From Actinobacteria bacterium OV450 (GTDB lineage: Bacteria > Actinomycetota > Actinomycetes > Streptomycetales > Streptomycetaceae), in the NCBI GenBank assembly GCA_001298555.1, contig LJCW01000357.1, positions 1 to 64,000 of the forward strand: a stretch of 64,000 bases of DNA, written 5' to 3'. The notes beneath the pieces are model-generated. The model had not been told where the DNA came from and did not search any database. It saw only the letters and a list, made by a program, of their open reading frames with translations. Of the stretch, positions 16,222 to 24,890 are shown piece after piece (within the stretch, counting starts at the first letter, position 1; each line of letters opens with the position of its first letter). The position numbers were made by a program, and so were the translations under genes.

Positions 16222-17379
16222 ATGAGCAGCGAGAACCTCCCCCAGACCCCTGAGCAGCAGGGCCGCAAGCCCCGCGTGGCCGTCGTGTTCGGCGGCCGCA
16301 GCTCGGAACACGCCATCTCGGTCGTCACGGCGGGCGCCGTGCTGCGCTCCATCGACCGGTCCAAGTACGAGGTGCTGCCCATCGGCATCACCACGGACGG
16401 CCGGTGGGCGCTGACCGCCGACGAGCCCGCGCGGATGGCCATCGCCGACCGCAGGCTCCCGAGCGTCGAGGAGCTGGCGGACTCCGAGGACGGCGCCGTC
16501 GTGCTCTCCGTCGATCCGGCCAACCGCGAGGTCGTCTACACCGAGCCGGGAGCCGTCCCCAAGGCCCTGGGCGAGGTCGACGTCGTCTTCCCGATGCTGC
16601 ACGGCCCCTACGGCGAGGACGGCACCCTGCAGGGCCTCCTGGAGCTCTCCGGCGTCCCGTACGTCGGCTCGGGCGTCCTCGCCTCCGCCGTCGGCCAGGA
16701 CAAGGAGTACATGAAGCGGGTCTTCACCTCCTTCGGCCTCCCCGTCGGCCCGTACGTGACCATCCGCCCCCGCGAGTGGGACGCCGACCGGGACGCCGCC
16801 CGCGGCCGGATCCTGGACTTCGCCGGCGAGCACGGCTGGCCGCTCTTCATCAAGCCCGCCCGGGCCGGCTCCTCCATCGGCATCACCAAGGTCGAGGACG
16901 CCTCCGGCCTTGACGAGGCGATCCGCGAGGCGCAGCGCCACGACCCGAAGATCATCGTGGAGGCGCTGCTGCGCGGCCGCGAGATCGAGTGCGGGGTGCT
17001 GGAGTTCGAGGACGGCCCGCGCGCGAGCGTGCCCGCGGAGATCCCGCCGGTCTCCAGCCACGACTTCTACGACTTCGAGGCGAAGTACATCGACTCCGCC
17101 TCCGGGATCGTGCCCGCGCCGCTGACCCCGGAGCAGACCGCCGAGGTGCAGCGGCTCGCGGTCGAGGCGTTCGACGCCGCGTCCTGCGAGGGCCTGGTGC
17201 GCGCCGACTTCTTCCTCACCGAGGACGGCACCTTCGTCATCAACGAGATCAACACCATGCCGGGCTTCACCCCGATCTCCATGTACCCGCGGATGTGGCA
17301 GGAGTCGGGCATCGAGTACCCGGAGCTGGTGGACCGCCTGATCCAGGCGGCCCTGACCCGCTCCACCGGGCTGCGCTAG
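16222..17379 (+). CDS. ddl: D-alanine--D-alanine ligase
   Basis: A 385-residue ATP-grasp ligase joining two D-Ala for peptidoglycan. VVFGGRSSEHAISVVTAGAV is at the N-terminus, GPYGEDGTLQGLLE near 130, the ATP-grasp lysine region WPLFIKPARAGSSIGITK near 210, and the metal-binding FVINEINTMPGFTPISMYP near the end. It lies 39 bases downstream of gpsA and is followed by a strong terminator. There are no neighbouring van-type genes, so this looks like the housekeeping enzyme. Confidence 0.97.
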   Translation: MSSENLPQTPEQQGRKPRVAVVFGGRSSEHAISVVTAGAVLRSIDRSKYEVLPIGITTDGRWALTADEPARMAIADRRLPSVEELADSEDGAVVLSVDPANREVVYTEPGAVPKALGEVDVVFPMLHGPYGEDGTLQGLLELSGVPYVGSGVLASAVGQDKEYMKRVFTSFGLPVGPYVTIRPREWDADRDAARGRILDFAGEHGWPLFIKPARAGSSIGITKVEDASGLDEAIREAQRHDPKIIVEALLRGREIECGVLEFEDGPRASVPAEIPPVSSHDFYDFEAKYIDSASGIVPAPLTPEQTAEVQRLAVEAFDAASCEGLVRADFFLTEDGTFVINEINTMPGFTPISMYPRMWQESGIEYPELVDRLIQAALTRSTGLR

Positions 17380-17401
17380 CCGCGCCGACCAGCGCGAAAC
17401 G

Positions 17402-17436
17402 CCGACCGCCCGCCGGGATTCCCGGCGGGCGGTCGG
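17402..17436. terminator. Terminator between ddl and the convergent lipoprotein gene
   Basis: A perfect 16-bp stem (17402-17417 with 17421-17436) with the loop ATT. Confidence 0.9.
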
Positions 17437-17463
17437 TGTACGGAGCGGGGCCGCGGGGGGCTC

Positions 17464-17964
17464 TCAGTACGACGAGATCCCCTCGGGGACGGTCCTGGCC
17501 ACGGCGGCGGACAGCCCGACCAGCATCCCCGCGTCCGTGGAATGCTCCTCGTCGACCCGGACCTCCGTGTACGCGAGGCGCAGCCCGGTGATGAACCGGA
17601 ACCCCCCGCCCGCGCTGTCGGGGAGTTTCTGCAGGAGCCACCGGACGCCGTTGACCTCGACGCCGTCCTGCTTCGGATCGGCCATCTCGGGGGGCTTGGG
17701 GATACCGCACCGCAGTACGATCGCCGAGCCGCCCCACGCGGCCGTCAGATCCGATTCCGGCGAGGCCTCGGCCCGCGCCAGGCCGGCCACCGTCTCCGGG
17801 AGTTCCCTGTGCAGTGCTGCACAGAACCCCGCGACGTCGGCGGGCGGCGTGGGCGGCGGCTCCACCCGGGCTTCGGAACCACCCGGGGCACAGCCCGCGA
17901 GGGCCAGCACGGCGGCCAGTGCGGGCAGGGCGGGCACACGGAGGGGCCGGCGGTGTACGGACAT
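17464..17964 (-). CDS. Lipoprotein of the DUF3515 family
   Basis: About 166 residues with a lipoprotein signal: a basic start, a hydrophobic core and the lipobox LALAGC near residue 25. The mature part matches DUF3515 (FCAALHRELPETVAGLAR, RCGIPKP, WLLQKL). It should be anchored outside the membrane; function unknown. A GTG one codon upstream (17967) is an equal start candidate. It lies 23 bases downstream of the Lrp-like gene on the same strand and converges on ddl. Confidence 0.85.
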   Translation of the reverse strand: MSVHRRPLRVPALPALAAVLALAGCAPGGSEARVEPPPTPPADVAGFCAALHRELPETVAGLARAEASPESDLTAAWGGSAIVLRCGIPKPPEMADPKQDGVEVNGVRWLLQKLPDSAGGGFRFITGLRLAYTEVRVDEEHSTDAGMLVGLSAAVARTVPEGISSY

Positions 17965-17987
17965 CACCGGCCAAGAGTAGACGGGGG

Positions 17988-18221
17988 CTACAGATGGACC
18001 ACCGGGCAGGTCAGGGTGCGGGTGATGCCCTCCACCTGCTGCACCTTGGCGACGACCATGCGGCCGAGCTCGTCCACGGTGTCGGCCTGGGCGCGGACGA
18101 TCACGTCGTACGGACCCGTCACGTCCTCGGCCTGGATCACCCCCGCGATCTGGCTGATGGACTCGGCGACGAACGACGCCTTGCCCACCTCGGTCTGGAT
18201 AAGGATGTACGCCTGTACCAC
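17988..18221 (-). CDS. Stand-alone Lrp/AsnC ligand-binding (RAM) domain protein
   Basis: Seventy-seven residues starting MVQAYILIQTEVGKASFVAE. They form just the beta-alpha-beta RAM (AsnC_trans_reg) domain found after the helix-turn-helix in Lrp/AsnC regulators, including GPYDVIVRAQADTVDELG. No DNA-binding domain is encoded. The GTG at 18221 is preceded by GGAGG, so the short form is real and not a fragment. By family it would bind an amino acid and oligomerise, possibly with full-length Lrp proteins; that role is inference. It is transcribed towards the DUF3515 lipoprotein and is divergent from thiL. Confidence 0.88.
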   Translation of the reverse strand: MVQAYILIQTEVGKASFVAESISQIAGVIQAEDVTGPYDVIVRAQADTVDELGRMVVAKVQQVEGITRTLTCPVVHL

Positions 18222-18465
18222 GGAACCTCCAGGGCGGCCACGAGGATTGATTCCCCTAACCTTCGGGTGGGCCCAGGGATGCAAGTGGGCCCGGGGAAGA
18301 AGGGACGCCACGGTACCGCGTTGCCGAGCGCCACGGGGAGACCCGGGGGCACGGCGCCACGCACGGCGGGGCGTACGGAGAGCAGAAGTTGACGTATCTG
18401 TTGACGGTACCCAGAGCTGTGACGGCTCGCGACCGCAAGCGGACTGGGCAAGAAGGGGCACAGCG

Positions 18466-19449
18466 ATGAAGGGCACTGTGGGCGAGCTGGGGGAGTTCGG
18501 GCTCATTCGGGAGCTCACCTCACGGCTCACCACCACCCCGGCGGTCCGGCTCGGACCGGGCGACGACGCCGCGGTCGTGTCGGCCCCCGACCGGCGGGTC
18601 GTGGCGAGCACCGACATCCTGCTCGAGGGCAGGCACTTCCGGCGCGACTGGTCCACGGCGTACGACGTCGGCCGCAAGGCCGCCGCGCAGAACCTCGCCG
18701 ACATCGCCGCCATGGGCGCGGTGCCGACGGCCCTGCTGCTCGGCCTGGTCGTCCCGGCCGAGCTGCCGGTCACCTGGCCCACCGAGCTGATGGACGGCAT
18801 CCGCGACGAGTGCCAGGTCGCCGGCGCGGCCGTGGTCGGCGGTGACGTCGTCCGCGGGGACGCCATCACCGTGGCGATCACCGCCCTCGGCGACCTGCGC
18901 AACCACGAGCCCGTGCTGCGCTCCGGCGCCCAGCCCGGCGACGTCGTGGCCGTCACGGGCTGGCTGGGCTGGTCCGCCGCCGGTTTCGCCGTGCTCTCGC
19001 GCGGCTTCCGCTCCCCGCGGGCCTTCGTCGAGGCGCACCGCCGCCCCGAGCCGCCGTACCACGCGGGCCCCGCGGCCGCCGGGCTCGGCGCCACCGCCAT
19101 GACGGACGTCAGCGACGGCCTGATCGCCGACCTCGGCCACATCGCCGAGGCCAGCAAGGTGCGGATCGACCTGCGCTCGGCGGCCGTCGACATCCCGACG
19201 CAGATGCACGACATCGGGCAGGCCGTCGGCGTCGACCCCTTGCAGTGGGTGCTCACCGGAGGAGAAGATCACGCCATCGTGGCGACCTTCCCGCCCGACG
19301 TGAAGCTGCCGGCCCGGTGGAAGGTCATCGGGGAGGTGCTGAACCGGTCCGCGCTGCCCCAGGTGACCGTGGACGGCGCCCCCTGGACGAGCACCGGCGG
19401 CTGGGACCACTTCGGCTCCGACCCGTCCACCGAGGAGACCTCGCGATGA
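18466..19449 (+). CDS. thiL: Thiamine-monophosphate kinase
   Basis: A 327-residue AIR-synthase-fold kinase making thiamine diphosphate from thiamine monophosphate. The motif RLGPGDDAAVVSAPDRRVV is near the N-terminus; STDILLEGRHFRRDW, NLADIAAMGA and TDVSDGLIADLGHIAEAS carry the Mg/ATP-binding Asp residues, and LTGGEDHAIVATF is near the end. The ATG at 18466 follows AAGGGG. The ATGA overlap at 19446-19449 couples it to thiD. Confidence 0.96.
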   Translation: MKGTVGELGEFGLIRELTSRLTTTPAVRLGPGDDAAVVSAPDRRVVASTDILLEGRHFRRDWSTAYDVGRKAAAQNLADIAAMGAVPTALLLGLVVPAELPVTWPTELMDGIRDECQVAGAAVVGGDVVRGDAITVAITALGDLRNHEPVLRSGAQPGDVVAVTGWLGWSAAGFAVLSRGFRSPRAFVEAHRRPEPPYHAGPAAAGLGATAMTDVSDGLIADLGHIAEASKVRIDLRSAAVDIPTQMHDIGQAVGVDPLQWVLTGGEDHAIVATFPPDVKLPARWKVIGEVLNRSALPQVTVDGAPWTSTGGWDHFGSDPSTEETSR

Positions 19450-20249
19450 CCGACGCGCCACCGCTGTGCCTGACCGTCGCCGGATCGGACTCCGGCGGTG
19501 GCGCCGGGATCCAGGCCGACCTCAAGACCATGCTGGCGCTCGGCGTGCACGGGATGAGCGTGGTGACGGCCGTGACCGCGCAGAACTCCCTCGGGGTCCA
19601 GGGCGTCTGGGAGCTGCCCGGCGAGGCCGTGAAGGCCCAGTACCGGGCCGTCGTCGACGACATCGGCGTCCAGGCGGTCAAGACCGGCATGCTCGCCTCC
19701 ACCGCGCTGGTGGAGACGGTGGCCGAACTGCTGGCCGCCACCTCCGCCCCCGCCGTCGTGGACCCCGTCGGCGTCTCCAAGCACGGGGACGCACTGCTCG
19801 CCGCCTCGGCGCTGGACGCGGTCCGCAAGGAGCTGCTGCCCCGGGCCACCGTGGCCACCCCCAACCTGGACGAGGTGACGCAGCTCACGGGCGTCGTCGT
19901 CGAGAGCGAGGACGACATGCGGCGGGCCGCCGACGCCGTGCTCGCGTACGGACCCGAGTGGGCGCTGATCAAGGGCGGGCACCTGGCCGCCCACGGGAAC
20001 GAGGCCGCCGACCTGCTCACCGACGGCGACACACAGCTGTGGCTGCGGGCCCCGCGACACGACAACCGGCACACCCACGGCACCGGCTGCACCCTCGCCA
20101 GCGCGATCGCCGCGGGTCTCGCCAAGGGGCAGGACGTCCCGCAGGCCGTCATGGAGGCCAAGGAGTACGTGACCGGGGCCCTCGCCGCCGGCTTCGCGCT
20201 CGGCGGCGGCATCGGCCCGGTGGACCACGCCTGGCAGTGGCACCGCTGA
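19446..20249 (+). CDS. thiD: Bifunctional hydroxymethylpyrimidine/phosphomethylpyrimidine kinase
   Basis: A 267-residue ribokinase-fold enzyme phosphorylating the pyrimidine half of thiamine. VAGSDSGGGAGIQADLKTM is at the N-terminus, TPNLDEVTQLTG mid-way, and the catalytic THGTGCTLASAIAAGLA near residue 208. It is translationally coupled to thiL. The operon ends at the palindrome at 20256. Confidence 0.97.
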   Translation: MTDAPPLCLTVAGSDSGGGAGIQADLKTMLALGVHGMSVVTAVTAQNSLGVQGVWELPGEAVKAQYRAVVDDIGVQAVKTGMLASTALVETVAELLAATSAPAVVDPVGVSKHGDALLAASALDAVRKELLPRATVATPNLDEVTQLTGVVVESEDDMRRAADAVLAYGPEWALIKGGHLAAHGNEAADLLTDGDTQLWLRAPRHDNRHTHGTGCTLASAIAAGLAKGQDVPQAVMEAKEYVTGALAAGFALGGGIGPVDHAWQWHR

Positions 20250-20255
20250 CGGCAG

Positions 20256-20309
20256 CGCAACGGCGGAGGGCCGGCGCGTCACGTGACGCGCCGGCCCTCC
20301 GCCGTTGCG
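20256..20309. terminator. 54-bp perfect palindrome, terminator after thiLD
   Basis: A 27-bp perfect inverted repeat without a spacer; the centre is CACGTG at 20280-20285. It lies between the thiD stop and the rpmB terminator, so it can stop transcription from both sides. Confidence 0.9.
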
Positions 20310-20347
20310 GCCCTCACGCCCGGCCCGGGCGTGGCCGGGCAAGGCAA

Positions 20348-20376
20348 AAGGCCGGCCCACCAGGTGGACCGGCCTT
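20348..20376 (-). terminator. Intrinsic terminator of rpmB
   Basis: Read on the minus strand, a 13-bp stem with one mismatch and a 3-base loop is followed by TTTTG. A hairpin plus U-run is unusual in this GC-rich genome. Confidence 0.8.
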
Positions 20377-20414
20377 CTTGGCAACCGGAAAGGGCTGCGC
20401 TACGACGGTTGGCG

Positions 20415-20600
20415 TCAGCGCGAGACCTTGCCGGCCTTGATGCACGAGGTGCAGACGTTGAGGCGCTTCGGCGTCCCACCGACCACGGCACGAACGCGCT
20501 GGATGTTCGGGTTCCAGCGACGAGAGGTGCGGCGGTGCGAGTGGGAGATGTTGTTGCCGAAGCTCGGCCCCTTGGCGCAAACGTCGCAGTTGGCAGCCAC
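20415..20600 (-). CDS. rpmB: 50S ribosomal protein L28
   Basis: Sixty-one residues (MAANCDVCAKGPSFGNNISH). It is the zinc-type (C+) form, with CDVC at 5-8 and CTSC near 50-53. A basic middle region HSHRRTSRRWNPNIQ binds rRNA. The GTG at 20600 is preceded by GGAG. In Streptomyces a C- paralogue made under zinc limitation is expected elsewhere. It is divergent from the FakA-like gene and has its own terminator. Confidence 0.96.
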   Translation of the reverse strand: MAANCDVCAKGPSFGNNISHSHRRTSRRWNPNIQRVRAVVGGTPKRLNVCTSCIKAGKVSR

Positions 20601-20654
20601 AGGTCACTCCAAAGACTTCAGATGCACTTACAGTGAAATCCGGCGCACCGGATC

Positions 20655-20674
20655 AGAAGTCTGAAGAAGTCTGA
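20655..20674. repeat. Tandem 10-bp repeat in the rpmB upstream region
   Basis: AGAAGTCTGA occurs twice back-to-back. A related inverted copy, AGACTTCAGA, lies at 20613-20622, and the hairpin ATCCGG-CGCA-CCGGAT at 20638-20653 lies between. All sit 12-75 bases upstream of rpmB, where its promoter and leader should be. Confidence 0.7.
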
Positions 20675-20849
20675 GTGGTTTGCCGGGGGAATGGCCCGAC
20701 TTTCATCGGGCAACCGGAGCAGCATACAACGACTGCCTCGGTCCAAGAAAACTACCATGACTGCCGCCGGCCCCGCCCGCGAGCCCGGACGCCCGGCAGA
20801 CCTTCGTTACCCTGCGGTGAACCCTGGCCCGCACGAGGAGGAACGCCCG

Positions 20850-22550
20850 GTGCCGCACGAGCCGCAGCCGCAGTCCCCCGACGAGCTCGACGCCCAAGCG
20901 GTGCGCACCTGGAGCTCACTGGCCGTGGCCGCACTGGGCCGGGCCCGCGAGGACATCGACGCGATCAACGTCTACCCGGTCGCGGACGCGGACACCGGCA
21001 CCAACCTCTACCTGACCGCCGAATCGGCCGACCGCGCACTGGCCGAGGCCCTCGGGAACGCCCCCGCCGGCGTGAGCGGGACCACAGCGGACGGCCGGCC
21101 GGACACCGCGGCCCGGGCCTCCTCCCTCCCCACCCTCTCCCACGCCGTGCGGGCCTACGCGCACGGCGCCCTCATAGGCGCCCGCGGGAACTCCGGGACG
21201 ATCCTGGCGCAGCTGCTGCGCGGTGTGGCCGACGTGCTCGGCGAGGAGCCCGGCGACCGCGCGTCCGGCCCGCTGCTGGCCCGGGCGCTGACCCGGGCCG
21301 CCGAGGAGGCCTACGCGGCCGTCGCGCACCCGGTGGAGGGCACCATGCTCACCATTGCCGCCGCCGCGGCCCGCGCCGCTGAGACGGCCGCCGCCGCCGG
21401 GACCGCGGCCGACGTGGCCCTGGCCGCCTACGACGGGGCCCGCGCGGCCCTCGCCGACACCCCGGGGCAGCTGGCCGAGCTGAGCCGGGCCGGGGTCGTC
21501 GACGCGGGGGGCTGCGGGCTGGTCGCCGTACTCGGGGCGCTGTCGCAGGCGCTGTCCGGCCGGGAGCCCGCAGCCGAGGCCGTCCGCGGCCGGGCCGTGC
21601 CCGTACCGCAGACCCCGCAGCCCTGCGACGCCGAGGAGCAGGGCGGCCCCGCGTACGAGGTGATCTACCTGCTGGAGGCCGCCGAGCCGGACGTGGCCCG
21701 GCTGCGCGAACGCCTCGACGGGCTCGGGGACTCCCTGGTGGTGGTCGGCGGCGACGGACTGTGGAACGTGCACGTCCACGTCGACGACCCCGGCGCCGCC
21801 GTGGAGGCCGGCGTCGTCGCCGGGCGGCCGTACCGGATCCGCATCACTCACTTCGGCGACGAGCGCCGCCGGGCGCGCGGGGAGCGCGTCCAGCGGGCCG
21901 TCGTCGCCGTGGTCCCGGGCGAGGGGCTGGCCGGACTGTGCGGGGAGGCGGGCGCCACCACCGTGCTCGCCCGGCCCGGCGAGGTCCCGGACACCGCCGA
22001 ACTCGTCGACGCCATCCGGCGCGCGCACGCCCGCGAGGTGGTGCTGCTGCCCGGCGGCGCCGACCAGCGGGCCGCCGCGGCCGCCGCGGCCGAGCAGGCC
22101 CGCGCCGACGGCGTACGGGTCGCCGTGATCCCCACCCGGTCCGCGGTCCAGGGGCTGGCCGCCCTCGCCGTCCACGACCCGGAGGGCACCTTCGACGAGG
22201 ACGTCGTCGCCATGACCGCGGCGGCCGGCGCCACCCGCTACGGGGAACTCGCCGTCGCCGAACGGCAGTCCTTCACCTCCGCCGGCATCTGCCAGGCCGG
22301 GGACGTGCTCGGACTCATCGACGGCGACGTCGCGGTCATCGGCTCCGGCCTCGACGACACCGCCCGAGCCGTCCTGGAACGGATGCTGGGCTCCGGCGGC
22401 GAACTCGTCACCCTGGTCCTGGGACCGGAGGTGCCGGACTCCCTCGCCGCGCGCCTGGAGGCGTACGTACAGCAGGGACACCTGGCGGTGGACACGGTCA
22501 CCTACCGCGGCGGACGGCACTGCGCGCCCCTCCTCATCGGGGTCGAATAG
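20850..22550 (+). CDS. DAK2/DegV-like protein, FakA family
   Basis: The 566 residues start with a DhaL (DAK2) kinase domain, INVYPVADADTGTNLYLT near residue 40 and GALIGARGNSGTILAQLL near 105, followed by a linker domain and a C-terminal FakA-type domain (FTSAGICQAGDVLGLIDGDV). Firmicute FakA with a DegV-type FakB phosphorylates fatty acids; which substrate applies here is unknown, and no fakB is adjacent. The GTG at 20850 follows GAGGAGGAACGCCCG, a strong ribosome-binding site; an in-frame start at 20691 would run through the rpmB promoter region. It is the first gene of a fakA-recG-rsmD-coaD run. Confidence 0.9.
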   Translation: MPHEPQPQSPDELDAQAVRTWSSLAVAALGRAREDIDAINVYPVADADTGTNLYLTAESADRALAEALGNAPAGVSGTTADGRPDTAARASSLPTLSHAVRAYAHGALIGARGNSGTILAQLLRGVADVLGEEPGDRASGPLLARALTRAAEEAYAAVAHPVEGTMLTIAAAAARAAETAAAAGTAADVALAAYDGARAALADTPGQLAELSRAGVVDAGGCGLVAVLGALSQALSGREPAAEAVRGRAVPVPQTPQPCDAEEQGGPAYEVIYLLEAAEPDVARLRERLDGLGDSLVVVGGDGLWNVHVHVDDPGAAVEAGVVAGRPYRIRITHFGDERRRARGERVQRAVVAVVPGEGLAGLCGEAGATTVLARPGEVPDTAELVDAIRRAHAREVVLLPGGADQRAAAAAAAEQARADGVRVAVIPTRSAVQGLAALAVHDPEGTFDEDVVAMTAAAGATRYGELAVAERQSFTSAGICQAGDVLGLIDGDVAVIGSGLDDTARAVLERMLGSGGELVTLVLGPEVPDSLAARLEAYVQQGHLAVDTVTYRGGRHCAPLLIGVE

Positions 22551-22584
22551 CCGCCTTGTCAGCGCGATGGTGTGCAATGAACAC

Positions 22585-24768
22585 GTGCCCGCGCTCGACG
22601 AAGACCTCAAGAAGACGCTCGGCCCCGCCACCGCCAAGGTGCTGGCCGAGCAGCTCGGCCTGCACACGGCCCTGGACCTGCTCCACCACTACCCGCGGCG
22701 GTACGCCGAGCGCGGCGAGCTGACCTCGCTGGCCGAGCTCGCCGACCAGATCGACGAGCACGTGACGGTCGTCGCCCAGGTCGCCGACGCCCGGATCCTG
22801 ACCTTCAACGGGGGCCGCGGCAAGCGCCTGGAGGTGACCATCACCGACGGCAGCGGCCGCCTCCAGCTGGTCTTCTTCGGGGCGGGCGTCCACAAGCCGC
22901 ACAAGGACCTGCTGCCGGGCACCCGCGCCATGTTCGCGGGCAAGGTCGGCATGTTCAACCGCAAGCTCCAGCTCTCCCACCCCGCGTACGAGCCGCTCGG
23001 CGCGGACGCCTCCGACCGGGACGCCGCGACCGCCTTCGCGAACCAGCTCATCCCGATCTACCCGGCCTGCGCCAAGCTGGAGTCCTGGAAGATCGCCAAG
23101 TGCGTGGACGCCGTGCTGCCGAGCGCCCGGGAGGCCGTGGACCCGCTGCCGGACGCCCTGCGCGAGGGCCGCGGACTGGTCCCGCTCGCCGAGGCCCTGC
23201 TGAAGATCCACCGGCCGGCCACCAAGGCCGACATCGAGGACGCGCGGCAACGGCTGAAGTGGGACGAGGCCTTCGTCCTCCAGGTCGCCCTGGCCCGCCG
23301 CCGGCACGCCGACTCCCAGCTCCCGGCCGTCCCCCGCCGCCCGGCACCGGGCGGCCTGCTCGACGCCTTCGACGCCAAGCTCCCCTTCACCCTCACCGAG
23401 GGCCAGCGGACCGTGTCCCGGGAGATCTTCGACGACCTGGCCACGGACCACCCCATGCACCGCCTCCTCCAGGGCGAGGTCGGCAGCGGCAAGACGATGG
23501 TGGCGCTGCGGGCCATGCTCGCCGTCGTCGACTGCGGCGGGCAGGCCGCCATGCTCGCCCCCACCGAGGTGCTCGCCCAGCAGCACCACCGCTCCATCAC
23601 CGAGATGATGGGCGAACTGGCCGAAGGCGGCATGCTCGGCGGCTCCGACCAGGGCACCAAGGTCGTGCTGCTCACCGGCTCCATGGGGACGGCCGCCCGC
23701 CGCCAGGCCCTGCTCGACCTGGTCACCGGCGAGGCCGGCATCGTGATCGGCACGCACGCGCTCATCGAGGACAAGGTGCAGTTCCACGACCTCGGCCTGG
23801 TCGTCGTCGACGAGCAGCACCGCTTCGGCGTGGAGCAGCGCGACGCGCTGCGCTCCAAGGGCAAGCAGCCCCCGCACCTGCTGGTGATGACCGCGACCCC
23901 CATCCCGCGCACCGTCGCCATGACCGTCTTCGGCGACCTGGAGACCTCCGTCCTCGACCAGCTGCCCGCGGGCCGCTCCCCGATCGCCACCCACGTCGTA
24001 CCGGCCAAGGACAAGCCGCACTTCCTGACCCGGGCCTGGGAACGGGTGCGGGAGGAGGTCGAGAACGGGCACCAGGCGTACGTGGTCTGCCCCCGCATCG
24101 GAGACGAGGAGGAGCCGAAGAAGAAGGGCTCCGCGGAGGACGACGCCGAGAAGCGGCCGCCGCTCGCCGTCCTCGACATCGCCGGGCAGCTCACCCGCGG
24201 ACCGCTCGCCGGACTGCCGGTGGAGGTCCTGCACGGCCGGATGGACCCGGCCGACAAGGACGACGTGATGCGCCGCTTCGCCGCCGGGGAGGTCAAGGTG
24301 CTCGTCGCCACCACCGTCATCGAGGTCGGGGTCAACGTCCCGAACTCCACCGTCATGGTGATCATGGACGCGGACCGGTTCGGCGTCTCCCAGCTCCACC
24401 AGCTGCGCGGCCGCGTCGGCCGCGGCTCCGCCCCCGGCCTGTGCCTGCTGGTCAGCGAGATGCACGAGGCGAGCCCCGCCCGGGCCCGGCTCGCCGCAGT
24501 CGCCGCCACCCTGGACGGCTTCGAGCTCTCCCGGATCGACCTGGAACAGCGCCGGGAGGGCGACGTGCTGGGCCAGGCCCAGTCGGGCGTGCGCTCCTCG
24601 CTGCGCATGCTCGCGGTCATCGAGGACGAGGAAGTCATCGCCCAGGCCCGGGAGGAGGCCACCCGCGTGGTCGCCGCCGACCCCGGGCTGGAGCGGCTGC
24701 CGGGCCTGCGGGTGGCCCTGGACGCCCTGCTGGACACCGAGCGGGAGCAGTACCTGGAGAAGGGCTGA
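22585..24768 (+). CDS. recG: ATP-dependent DNA helicase RecG
   Basis: A 727-residue branch-migrating helicase that remodels stalled forks and Holliday junctions. The N-terminal wedge/OB region (residues ~60-150) is followed by the helicase core: Walker A GEVGSGKTMVAL near 310, the DEQH box VVDEQHRFGVEQR, ATPIPRTVAM and the RecG-typical QLRGRVGRG with a C-terminal ERRxGDxLG-like REGDVLGQAQSG. The start is uncertain: GTG 22585 gives MPALDEDLKKTLGPATAK, which fits the family; ATG 22567 would add six residues; neither has a clear ribosome-binding site. It lies 34 bases after the FakA-like gene. Confidence 0.95.
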   Translation: MPALDEDLKKTLGPATAKVLAEQLGLHTALDLLHHYPRRYAERGELTSLAELADQIDEHVTVVAQVADARILTFNGGRGKRLEVTITDGSGRLQLVFFGAGVHKPHKDLLPGTRAMFAGKVGMFNRKLQLSHPAYEPLGADASDRDAATAFANQLIPIYPACAKLESWKIAKCVDAVLPSAREAVDPLPDALREGRGLVPLAEALLKIHRPATKADIEDARQRLKWDEAFVLQVALARRRHADSQLPAVPRRPAPGGLLDAFDAKLPFTLTEGQRTVSREIFDDLATDHPMHRLLQGEVGSGKTMVALRAMLAVVDCGGQAAMLAPTEVLAQQHHRSITEMMGELAEGGMLGGSDQGTKVVLLTGSMGTAARRQALLDLVTGEAGIVIGTHALIEDKVQFHDLGLVVVDEQHRFGVEQRDALRSKGKQPPHLLVMTATPIPRTVAMTVFGDLETSVLDQLPAGRSPIATHVVPAKDKPHFLTRAWERVREEVENGHQAYVVCPRIGDEEEPKKKGSAEDDAEKRPPLAVLDIAGQLTRGPLAGLPVEVLHGRMDPADKDDVMRRFAAGEVKVLVATTVIEVGVNVPNSTVMVIMDADRFGVSQLHQLRGRVGRGSAPGLCLLVSEMHEASPARARLAAVAATLDGFELSRIDLEQRREGDVLGQAQSGVRSSLRMLAVIEDEEVIAQAREEATRVVAADPGLERLPGLRVALDALLDTEREQYLEKG

Positions 24769-24890
24769 GCGGTACCGCCCGGGGCCTTCCGCGGCGGTAC
24801 GACCTATCGTTGGACTCCGCGGGGCCGGGCCGTACCCGCAGGACCCGCCGGCACCCACCACCCCACCACCGTCGTACCGAAGGACCCCAG

